From positions 1-34,885 of the forward strand of contig DDKS01000068.1 of NCBI GenBank assembly GCA_002340095.1: a DNA stretch of 34,885 nucleotides, in the 5' to 3' direction. This stretch comes from Betaproteobacteria bacterium UBA2592 (GTDB lineage: Bacteria > Pseudomonadota > Gammaproteobacteria > Burkholderiales > Rhodocyclaceae). The notes under the pieces were generated by a model. The model was not told where the DNA came from, made no database searches, and saw only the letters and a list, made by a program, of their open reading frames with translations. Within the stretch, counting starts at the first letter, position 1, and each line of letters starts with the position of its first letter. The position numbers and the translations under genes are program-made. Positions 15,879 to 23,356 of the stretch are shown in pieces.

Positions 15879-16586
15879 ATGACCTTCCCATCCCCCACTA
15901 GGCTGAAAACCACCGCCTCCCGAGAACAGGGCCTGGCCCTGATGGTTGCACTCATCGCCCTGGTGGCCATGACGATGGCGGGCGTGGCGCTGGTACGCTC
16001 CATCGACACCAACGCCCTGATCGCCGGCAACCTGGCTTTTCGCCAGAGCGCAACCCTGAGTGCCGAACAGGGCATCGAAGCCGCGATCAAGACCCTAGCG
16101 AGTTTGAGTGTCAGTCAGCGGGAACAGGATCAGGAAAGCAAAGGCTATTTTTCCACCATGCAGGATGCGGGCCTGGTGGACGGCAAAGGGATCGACTACA
16201 CCGGGAACCGTACCGCCTCCACCGAAGACAACATCCGCTGGCAGGACCAGACAGGCGATGCGGCTGACGGAGCGGTCAAACCTTTCTGCATGAGCAACCT
16301 GGATGCCGCTGGCAACCGCATTTGCTACACCATCCATCGGCAATGCAAGAATCCGGGAGCACCCACCGACACCAACCAAGAATGCATCTTCGAATGTACC
16401 GATCTGGGCAACCGTAGTGGCAAAGGTGGCGACATGGTTTCTGCCACCTATGACCATCTGAAAAGTCCGAGTGGAGTGGACGAATGTGAAAAAAGACTGC
16501 TTTTCTACAAGATCACCGTCCGAGCCGCCTCTCCTCGGGGCAACAGCAGCTATGTTCAGGTCTTCGTGAAAGAGGCAGAAGAATGA
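15879..16586 (+). CDS. pilX: Type IV pilus assembly protein PilX
   Basis: A 235-residue minor pilin starting at ATG 15879 with AAGGTG nine to ten bases upstream. The PilX_N-type N-terminus reads REQG then LALMVALIALVAMTMAGVAL; as in other PilX proteins, position +5 is not Glu. The segment TNALIAGNLAFRQSATLSAEQGIE (about 44-67) is typical. The C-terminal domain has several cysteines (CYTIHRQC, CIFEC), probably paired as disulfides in the periplasm. It follows pilW by 22 bases and precedes pilY1 by 58 bases. Confidence 0.88.
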   Translation: MTFPSPTRLKTTASREQGLALMVALIALVAMTMAGVALVRSIDTNALIAGNLAFRQSATLSAEQGIEAAIKTLASLSVSQREQDQESKGYFSTMQDAGLVDGKGIDYTGNRTASTEDNIRWQDQTGDAADGAVKPFCMSNLDAAGNRICYTIHRQCKNPGAPTDTNQECIFECTDLGNRSGKGGDMVSATYDHLKSPSGVDECEKRLLFYKITVRAASPRGNSSYVQVFVKEAEE

Positions 16587-16644
16587 TGCACTCCCGAGAC
16601 AGCAGATATCAGCCCATTCTGTCGAACCTTCCAAGGAGAAAAAC

Positions 16645-19600
16645 ATGAACTCCGCAAGGCCAAGTCCCAGCCCCTTGATCCTGCTGACCGCCCTGTTCGG
16701 CAGCCTCGGCTTTCATCTATCCGCCCATGCGGCGGCTACCGACCTGTCCGATGTTCCCCTGGCAGAAGCGTCGACCGTCACTGTCCTTCCCAACATTTAT
16801 TTCATCCTCGACGATTCAGGCAGCATGGACTGGGATTACATGCCTGATTACGTAAATGACAGCTATTGCCGTGGTAATGGCACCAGTCTGACTGGCTGCC
16901 GCCCTGGAGACCCTCCCTACTATAGCAGCGCCTTCAACCGGGTTTATTACAACCCCATGGTCAACTACACGCCTCCCGTCAACGACGATGGCAGCAGCAA
17001 GACCAGTTACACCACCTGGACCGCTGTCCCCATCGATGGCTACCGCATCCAGGACAAAACCGGCAACACGAATCTGGTGACCAATTACCCGGAAAGAGTA
17101 GCCTGTACAGGCACGACTTACAGCACCACCGATTGCCGCCCCCAGATTGACGCCAGCAATAACTACAGTTTTCCGAATAGCACTTACAAAAACATTGTTT
17201 CCAAGAACGGGGCACCGTTTTACTACAACGTGACGGTGGAGTGGTGTAGTCAGCGAGAATCCTCAGGTCCCAGATTTGGTAAAGCCGGCACCTGCCAATC
17301 CCAGAAAACCAACACATACCAGTATGTGCGCTATACAAACTGGGAGCGAGTGGACATCGTCCCCAGTCGCAACAACTATCCCGGTCCCAATGGCACCACC
17401 CGCACCTACGCCGAAGAAATGACCAACTTCGCCAACTGGTATGCTTGGTACAGGACCCGCATGCAGATGGCCAAGACCGGCATAGGCCAGGCTTTTGTGA
17501 ACATTCGCGGCACTCCCAATCCGAATGACCCACTCGACAAGAACTATTTCCATGCACGGGTTGGCTTTTCCACCATCAGCAAGAAAGACACGGCGGATGG
17601 CACTAAATTCCTGAAGATCGACAACTTCGATCCACCCCACAAGAAAACCTGGTTTACCCGCCTGTATGCCACTATCCCTACGGGTGGCACCCCCCTCCTC
17701 GGCGCACTCGCCAAGGCCGGGCGGATTTATGCCGGAAAACTGGCCCCGGACCCGGTTCAGTATTCCTGCCAGCGCAACTTCACCATTCTCTCCTCGGACG
17801 GCTATTGGAACTCCGTGACCGCGACCTACGGCCCGACCAAGGAAGATGGCAGCACAAAGGTCGGCGAACAGGATGGAGTGACCGGTGTCACACGTCCTTC
17901 CTTCGACAAGAACAAGACCCCCGACACCCTGGCCGACGTGGCCTTCTACTACTACCACAACGACCTGCGCCCCGGTAACTGCAAGGTATGCACCGACAAC
18001 GTTCCGCCCGCCGGCACCAAGAACAACGAAGATGACGTGGCATTGCACCAGCACATGACCACCTTCACCGTGGGTCTGGGCGTGGATGGCACCCTGGTGT
18101 ATCAGGATAGCTACAAGACATCCTCCACCGGTGACTACCAGGCCATCAAACAAGGAACGAAGGACTGGCCTGTCGTGGTGGCAGGTACGAATGACGAACG
18201 GAAAATCGATGACCTGTGGCATGCCGCCGTCAATGGGCGGGGCACTTATTTCAGCGCCCGGGATCCGGAGAGCCTGGTGAAGGGCCTGGTCACCGCACTC
18301 GGCGCCATGGAGGCTTCCAACGGCTCCGGTGCCGCTGCCGCCACCAGTAATCTGGATATCGTGGAGGGCGATAACGGAATCTACATCGCCAACTACCGCA
18401 CGGTGCAGTGGGACGGTGAGTTGTCAGCCCATACCATCGACGTCAGCACGGGCGACATTTCCGATACCGCCACCTGGAGAGCGGCAGCGAAACTGGACGC
18501 GAAAACCGGTCCTGATTCCGATTCCAGGACGATTTACACGGTCAATAAAAAAACACTGATCGACTTCCAGTACGACAAGCTGAGCACGGAACAGAAAGGC
18601 TATTTCAACAAGAACAGCCTGTTGAGCCAGTACGATGGGATGAGCGATGAAGACAAGGCCAAGGCCACGCCGGAACGGCTCCTGAAGTATCTGCGGGGGC
18701 AGAATCGCTATGAAGACCAGGACCGGCCGGAAGGGTTTGACTACAGCCGGCTTTATCGGGACAGGGCCACGGTCCTGGGAGACGTGATCCACTCCCAGCC
18801 CGTCTATGTACGCAACCCCAGGCTGAGTTATACGGATCCTGGCTACGCCGCGTTCAAGGCGGACCAGACCAACCGGGCGCCAACCGTCTATCTGTCGGCC
18901 AATGACGGGATGCTGCACGCTTTCGATGGAGATATTGCAACCGGTGGCAGCGAGCGCTGGGCTTTCGTGCCCCCGATGGTGATGGACAAGATGTGGACTT
19001 TGGCCGACAAGAATTATGCCAACAACCACAAATTCCTCGTGGACGGCCCCCTTGCCGTTGGTGACATCAGCACAGGCGCCAACTGGAAGACGGTATTGAT
19101 CGGCGCACTCGGCAAGGGTGGGCGCGGCTATTACGCTCTGGACATCACCGACCCCGCCACCCCCAAGTTCTTGTGGACCTTTTCGGCGGAAGACGACCCT
19201 GATCTGGGCTATTCGTATGGCCGGGCCGTCATCACCAAAGTAGAGGGCACCTGGGTGGCCCTGATTCCCTCAGGCTACAACAACATTCCCGAAGGCGGGA
19301 AGTATGCATCGGCCACCGGCAAGGGTTATCTTTTCGTCGTGAATGCCGCCACGGGACAGGTCATCAAGAAGATTGCCACGGGAGTCGGTAGCGTCTCCTC
19401 TCCCAGCGGTCTCGGCAGGATTAACCCGAAAGTGGATGACATCGGCACGGACAATACCGCAAAATTTGCCTACGGAGGGGATCTGGAAGGAAATCTCTGG
19501 CGCTTTGACCTGGTCGATGGGTCGGCCTCGGCAGTCATTTCCCTCGGCAGCACCCAGCCCATCACCGCCACCCCCGAAATCGGCGAAATCTCGGGCAAGA

Positions 19601-20154
19601 CGGTGCTGTACTTTGGCACGGGGCGCTACCTCGGCCAGTCCGACCTGTCCAACAACGATCAGCAGGCCCTGTACGCGGTCAAGGACGTGGAAGGGAAAAC
19701 CGTTGCCAAGACGGACCTCATCCAGCAAACCATCACGGGGGACAAGATCAGCAACAACAGTGTGAACTGGACCGAGGACGGAGGCTGGTATGTGAACCTC
19801 CCCGACCCCAAGGAAAGGTCCTACCTGGCGCCGATCCTGATTTCCGGTACCGTCATCTTTGCCAGCACGATTCCCGAAGCCACCGAGTGCTCTCCTGGCG
19901 GCTACAGCCATCTGTACATGGTGGACTACCAGACCGGAGGCAGTGTGGATGGCGACAAGAAGGCAGTCTATACCCTGACCTCCCCCATTGTCGGCATCTC
20001 GGTCTTCCGCTTGCCCGACGGCACCATCAAGGTGATCCCCGTGACCGCCGATGGCGCCAAGCCCCAACCCCTAAGTGTCTCTACATCATCCGGTGGTGGC
20101 GGATCAAGCGGCGGCAATTTCAAGCGCATGATGTGGCGTGAGCTGATCGACTGA
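16645..20154 (+). CDS. pilY1: PilY1, pilus tip-associated adhesin
   Basis: A 1169-residue secreted protein needed for pilus extension and surface sensing. A signal peptide (about 1-29, ending SAHA) is followed by a von Willebrand A-like segment with a MIDAS motif DDSGS at 56-60. The N-terminal half is otherwise variable. The C-terminal half (about 710-1120) is the conserved PilY1 beta-propeller, with SQPVYVRNPR, YLSANDGMLHAFDG, GGRGYYALDITDP and YGGDLEGNLWRFDL. The region VDDIGTDNTAKF (about 929-940) corresponds to the calcium-binding loop of Pseudomonas PilY1, though the acidic pattern is shorter. It ends after a Ser/Gly-rich stretch with RMMWRELID, the usual PilY1 terminus. AAGGAG (16633-16638) precedes the start. 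Confidence 0.94.
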   Translation: MNSARPSPSPLILLTALFGSLGFHLSAHAAATDLSDVPLAEASTVTVLPNIYFILDDSGSMDWDYMPDYVNDSYCRGNGTSLTGCRPGDPPYYSSAFNRVYYNPMVNYTPPVNDDGSSKTSYTTWTAVPIDGYRIQDKTGNTNLVTNYPERVACTGTTYSTTDCRPQIDASNNYSFPNSTYKNIVSKNGAPFYYNVTVEWCSQRESSGPRFGKAGTCQSQKTNTYQYVRYTNWERVDIVPSRNNYPGPNGTTRTYAEEMTNFANWYAWYRTRMQMAKTGIGQAFVNIRGTPNPNDPLDKNYFHARVGFSTISKKDTADGTKFLKIDNFDPPHKKTWFTRLYATIPTGGTPLLGALAKAGRIYAGKLAPDPVQYSCQRNFTILSSDGYWNSVTATYGPTKEDGSTKVGEQDGVTGVTRPSFDKNKTPDTLADVAFYYYHNDLRPGNCKVCTDNVPPAGTKNNEDDVALHQHMTTFTVGLGVDGTLVYQDSYKTSSTGDYQAIKQGTKDWPVVVAGTNDERKIDDLWHAAVNGRGTYFSARDPESLVKGLVTALGAMEASNGSGAAAATSNLDIVEGDNGIYIANYRTVQWDGELSAHTIDVSTGDISDTATWRAAAKLDAKTGPDSDSRTIYTVNKKTLIDFQYDKLSTEQKGYFNKNSLLSQYDGMSDEDKAKATPERLLKYLRGQNRYEDQDRPEGFDYSRLYRDRATVLGDVIHSQPVYVRNPRLSYTDPGYAAFKADQTNRAPTVYLSANDGMLHAFDGDIATGGSERWAFVPPMVMDKMWTLADKNYANNHKFLVDGPLAVGDISTGANWKTVLIGALGKGGRGYYALDITDPATPKFLWTFSAEDDPDLGYSYGRAVITKVEGTWVALIPSGYNNIPEGGKYASATGKGYLFVVNAATGQVIKKIATGVGSVSSPSGLGRINPKVDDIGTDNTAKFAYGGDLEGNLWRFDLVDGSASAVISLGSTQPITATPEIGEISGKTVLYFGTGRYLGQSDLSNNDQQALYAVKDVEGKTVAKTDLIQQTITGDKISNNSVNWTEDGGWYVNLPDPKERSYLAPILISGTVIFASTIPEATECSPGGYSHLYMVDYQTGGSVDGDKKAVYTLTSPIVGISVFRLPDGTIKVIPVTADGAKPQPLSVSTSSGGGGSSGGNFKRMMWRELID

Positions 20155-20178
20155 AACCCGGCTTCCTCAACCCTGCCA

Positions 20179-20202
20179 GCTACGCCCCGCAAGGGGCGTA
20201 GC
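20179..20202 (+). terminator. Perfect hairpin between pilY1 and the TonB-like gene
   Basis: A 10-base perfect stem (20179-20188 with 20193-20202) closes a GCAA tetraloop. It ends six bases before the next start codon, and AGTTTC follows, too short for a strong terminator. The 3' arm contains the only purine-rich stretch (AAGGGG, 20191-20196) that could serve as ribosome-binding site for the TonB-like gene. It may be an attenuator or translational control element rather than the operon end. Confidence 0.5.
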
Positions 20203-20208
20203 AGTTTC

Positions 20209-20877
20209 ATGGTCCATCCTTCCCTGCCCCAGGCCTTCCTCATCTCCCTTGCCCTGCACGGCCTCCTGTTGACGCTGCCGGCCGGCAAGGTAAGCGGCAC
20301 ACCCTTTTCTGAACGATCCCAGCGAACCCTGAAGTCTGCCCCAGACGCCAGAACCGTGCTGATGCTCACATGGAAGAAGCAGGAGTCCCCATCCCCCTCA
20401 CCTCAGGAAATCAAGCCGGCACCGGACCGGATTCCCCCCCTGCCCCCCCCGGCCCACCGGGAGACACCGGAACATCAGGACCAGGCAGAGCCGGAAAAAA
20501 CCGTACCAGACAATCCGCCAGCCCCGGATGGCAAGCCGACGCTGGGTAGCGGCCATTATTTCCTGCGCGAGGAAGTGGAACGGATGCCGCGCATCCTGGA
20601 AGACCCGGGAGCCCCTGATGGAGAGCTGGAGCAACAACTGCAAGCCCATACATCCGGCGGTCGTCTGGTGCTGGAGCTTTGGATCAGCGAACATGGCTAC
20701 GTGGACAGGATCGACATCCTGGAAAGCACGCAGAAACCAGAACTGGAACAGCTCCTGACCCGTGGTTTCGCCCAGGCGCGATTTTTCCCGGCCCAGCGGC
20801 AGTCCGTGAATGTGAAGAGTCGTCTGAAAATCGAGGTGGTCGTCCAGCCCAGATGGCAAAGAATCGAGCTGGAGTAA
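20209..20877 (+). CDS. TonB-like energy-transducer family protein
   Basis: A 222-residue protein with TonB architecture. An N-terminal membrane anchor (about 8-26, AFLISLALHGLLLTLPAG) is followed by a Pro/Glu-rich linker (about 55-110, with PPLPPPAHRE) and a C-terminal domain (about 120-222) that resembles a TonB_C fold (RLVLELWISEHGYVDRIDILES, ARFFPAQRQ). TonB proteins carry proton-motive energy from ExbBD to outer-membrane receptors, but no exbB, exbD or receptor gene is nearby. The transmembrane helix lacks a clear SHLS-type motif; a single His at residue 18 is present. The family assignment is moderate. It follows pilY1 by 54 bases and converges on ispH with a four-base gap and no visible terminator. 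Confidence 0.65.
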   Translation: MVHPSLPQAFLISLALHGLLLTLPAGKVSGTPFSERSQRTLKSAPDARTVLMLTWKKQESPSPSPQEIKPAPDRIPPLPPPAHRETPEHQDQAEPEKTVPDNPPAPDGKPTLGSGHYFLREEVERMPRILEDPGAPDGELEQQLQAHTSGGRLVLELWISEHGYVDRIDILESTQKPELEQLLTRGFAQARFFPAQRQSVNVKSRLKIEVVVQPRWQRIELE

Positions 20878-20881
20878 GCCC

Positions 20882-21805
20882 TCAGACCGCCAGTTCCCGC
20901 GGCAGCGGGAAGTTCACATCCTCTTCCACCCCCTGCAGCTCCAGCACCTCACCCTGGCCGAGCTGCCGGAGCCGTTCCACGACACGGGCCACCAGATTTT
21001 CCGGAGCCGAGGCGCCGGCAGACACGCCCACCCTTTGCCTGCCCTGCAGCCAGTCGGCCTGGAGTTCGTCGGCGGAATCGACCAGATGGGCCTCGATGCC
21101 CATTCCCGCAGCAACCTCCTTCAGGCGCCGGGAATTGGAGCTGTTCTGGCTGCCCACCACGATGACCAGGTCACACTGCTCCGCCAGGGCCTTGACTGCA
21201 TCCTGGCGGTTCTGGGTGGCATAGCAGATGTCGTCCTTCTTGGGTCCCTGGATGAGGGGAAAACGCTGGCGCAGGGCGTTGATGACGACGCTAGCGTCAT
21301 CCACGGAAAGCGTGGTCTGGGTCACATAGGAGAGCCGGGCCGGGTCCCGCACCGCAAGGCGGGCCACATCGTCTGCCGTTTCCACCAGATACATGCCCCC
21401 CTGGCTCTGGCCCATGGTGCCCTCCACCTCCGGGTGGCCCTTGTGGCCGATCATCACCACCTCCCGCTCCTGGCTGCGCATCTTGCCCACTTCCACATGG
21501 ACCTTGGTGACCAGAGGGCAGGTGGCATCGAAGACCTTGAGGCCCCGGGCTTCGGCCTCCTGGCGCACGGCCCTGGAAACCCCGTGGGCGCTGAAGATCA
21601 CGGTGCTGCCGGGCGGCACCTCGTCCAGCTCCTCGACGAAGATGGCCCCCTTGGCGCGCAGGTCGTCGCAGACGAACTTGTTGTGCACCACTTCATGGCG
21701 CACGTAGATGGGGGCGCCGAACTTTTCCAGGGCCTTTTCGACGATGGCGATGGCCCGTTCCACGCCGGCGCAAAAGCCCCGGGGATTGGCAAGCAGGATT
21801 TCCAT
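20882..21805 (-). CDS. ispH: 4-hydroxy-3-methylbut-2-enyl diphosphate reductase
   Basis: A 307-residue iron-sulfur enzyme, the last step of the MEP pathway, forming IPP and DMAPP from HMBPP. The three cluster cysteines are C12 (GFCAGV), C96 (DATCPLV) and C194 (ICYATQNRQ). Conserved histidines H41, H74 (SAHGV) and H124 (GHKGHPEVEG) bind the diphosphate. The start ATG 21805 lies two bases after the fkpB stop, so it is coupled as the last gene of the ribF-ileS-lspA-fkpB-ispH operon. Upstream in-frame sequence is a shadow of fkpB. Confidence 0.97.
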   Translation of the reverse strand: MEILLANPRGFCAGVERAIAIVEKALEKFGAPIYVRHEVVHNKFVCDDLRAKGAIFVEELDEVPPGSTVIFSAHGVSRAVRQEAEARGLKVFDATCPLVTKVHVEVGKMRSQEREVVMIGHKGHPEVEGTMGQSQGGMYLVETADDVARLAVRDPARLSYVTQTTLSVDDASVVINALRQRFPLIQGPKKDDICYATQNRQDAVKALAEQCDLVIVVGSQNSSNSRRLKEVAAGMGIEAHLVDSADELQADWLQGRQRVGVSAGASAPENLVARVVERLRQLGQGEVLELQGVEEDVNFPLPRELAV

Positions 21806-21807
21806 GG

Positions 21808-22260
21808 TCAGAGGATGCCGATGATTTCCACCTCGAAGCGGATGGCCTTGCCCGCCAGGGGATGGTTGAAGTCGAAGAGCCCGTGGGTGGCATCCAGCTC
21901 GCGCAGGAAGCCGGAGAAAGCGTGTCCGTCCGGGGCTGTGAATTCCACCACGGAGTTTTCCTTGAGCTCCATGCCCGGCGGCAGGGCGGTCAGGGCGATG
22001 CGTTCCACCAGCCTGGGATTGGGCACGCCGAAGGCCTCCTCCGGCTCCAGATCGAAGACGAAGCGTTCCCCTTCGGGCAGGCCGATCAGGCAGCGCTCGA
22101 GAAACTCGGCCAATTGGCCGCTGCCCATCTGCAGGGTGGAGGGCGACATGTCGAAGGTGGACAGGAACTCCTCCCCCTCCCGGGAAGAAACCCGGTAGTG
22201 AAGGGTCAGGAAACTGTCGGAACGGACGGTCGGAGCAGTCGTGGTGGCAGGGGTCGTCAT
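21808..22260 (-). CDS. fkpB: FKBP-type peptidyl-prolyl isomerase (SlpA/FkpB)
   Basis: A 150-residue proline isomerase and chaperone of the SlyD-like class. The FKBP half-domain begins VRSDSFLTLHYRV (about 12-24), the insert-in-flap domain lies around 75-125, and the chain closes with DFNHPLAGKAIRFEVEII (about 130-147), a hallmark of this class. It lacks the His-rich tail of SlyD, as expected for SlpA. Its start overlaps the stop of the molybdoenzyme gene (TGATG), and its stop is two bases from ispH. Its place between lspA and ispH is conserved in many proteobacteria. Confidence 0.93.
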   Translation of the reverse strand: MTTPATTTAPTVRSDSFLTLHYRVSSREGEEFLSTFDMSPSTLQMGSGQLAEFLERCLIGLPEGERFVFDLEPEEAFGVPNPRLVERIALTALPPGMELKENSVVEFTAPDGHAFSGFLRELDATHGLFDFNHPLAGKAIRFEVEIIGIL

Positions 22261-22823
22261 CAGGAGAATCTTTCTTCAAGCCAGGGATCGGCATCATTGT
22301 GGTAGCCGCGCACCTCCCAGTAGCCCGGGCGGTCCTCGGCGTGGAATTCGATGGCCTTGAGCCATTTGGCGCTCTTCCAGGCGTAGCGCTTCGGCACCAC
22401 CAGGCGCACCGGCCCGCCATGGGCTGGCGAGAGAGGTCCCCCCCGGACGCCGTGGGCGATGAGCACATCCTCGTCCAGGAGAGCGGACAGGGGCAGATTG
22501 GTGGTGTAGCCATCGTAGCCATGCAGGGTGACGAAGCGGGCCTCGGGCAAGGGCCGGGCCAGGGCGAGGACATCGGCTGCCCGCACGCCTTCCCAGTCCA
22601 GATCCAGGCAGCTCCAGGTGGTGACGCAATGGAAATCGGAAACATCGACCACCTGGGGCAAGGCCATGAGGCCGCGCCAATCCAGTTCCACCTCCCGCTC
22701 CACCCGCCCGTGCAATCGCAGACGCCAGTCCTCGTGGGAGACATCCGGCAGGATGCCCAGGTCCAGCACGGGAAATTCAGGGGCCAGATGCTGGCCCGGG
22801 GGGATACGTTCTCTGCTCATCAT
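22260..22823 (-). CDS. Sulfite-oxidase-like molybdopterin oxidoreductase, cytoplasmic
   Basis: A 187-residue protein containing only the molybdopterin-binding (SUOX) fold. C66 in DFHCVTTWS is the expected molybdenum ligand, and ARFVTLHGYDGYTTNLPL and HGGPVRLVVPKRYAWKSAKWL are conserved in stand-alone members of this family. There is no signal peptide, no heme domain and no dimerisation domain, so it is a soluble enzyme of unknown substrate; sulfite, S-oxides and N-oxides are possibilities from relatives. Two ATG codons are adjacent (22823 and 22820) behind AAGGAAAG, and either could be used. It lies 36 bases downstream of lspA and overlaps fkpB, an insertion into an otherwise standard operon. 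Confidence 0.88.
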   Translation of the reverse strand: MMSRERIPPGQHLAPEFPVLDLGILPDVSHEDWRLRLHGRVEREVELDWRGLMALPQVVDVSDFHCVTTWSCLDLDWEGVRAADVLALARPLPEARFVTLHGYDGYTTNLPLSALLDEDVLIAHGVRGGPLSPAHGGPVRLVVPKRYAWKSAKWLKAIEFHAEDRPGYWEVRGYHNDADPWLEERFS

Positions 22824-22858
22824 CTTTCCTTGGGCCTGACGATGGTCCGGCAGGACCA

Positions 22859-23356
22859 CTATTTCGCTTCGGCATCCGGACGCCGGCCGGACAACAGCTG
22901 ATCCAGCACCAGCAGCACGGCACCGATAGTGATGCCCGAATCCGCCACATTGAAGGCCGGCCAGTGCCAGCCAGCCACATGGAAATCGAGGAAATCCACC
23001 ACCGCACCGTACATGACGCGGTCGATCACATTGCCGATGGCGCCGCCGAGAATGAGGGTAAGAGCGAAGTTCTGTCGCTTTGGTTCCGGGTGGGCAAGCA
23101 GCATGTGGAGGATCCAGCCGGAAATGGCCAGGGCCAGGAGCACGAAGAACCACTTTTGCCAGCCCCCGGCGTTGGCCAGGAAGCTGAAAGCCGCCCCGGG
23201 GTTGTAGACCAGCACCAGATTGAAAAAGGAGGTGACGGCCAGGCTCTCCCCCAACTGGAAGCGGGCGAGGATCGCCAGCTTGGTGAACTGATCCACCAGG
23301 ACCAGCCCCCCGGCCAGGAGCAGCCAGTTCCAGAAGCGCTTGTCCGGCTTAGGCAT
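22859..23356 (-). CDS. lspA: Lipoprotein signal peptidase (signal peptidase II)
   Basis: A 165-residue inner-membrane aspartyl protease that removes signal peptides from diacylated prolipoproteins. Four hydrophobic segments are visible (about 10-31, 67-88, 97-114 and 138-156). The catalytic aspartates are D121 (VVDFLDFH) and D139 (FNVADSG), and GNVIDR is conserved. The start ATG 23356 overlaps the ileS stop (ATGCCTAA), indicating translational coupling. The reading upstream of this ATG is inside ileS. Confidence 0.96.
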   Translation of the reverse strand: MPKPDKRFWNWLLLAGGLVLVDQFTKLAILARFQLGESLAVTSFFNLVLVYNPGAAFSFLANAGGWQKWFFVLLALAISGWILHMLLAHPEPKRQNFALTLILGGAIGNVIDRVMYGAVVDFLDFHVAGWHWPAFNVADSGITIGAVLLVLDQLLSGRRPDAEAK

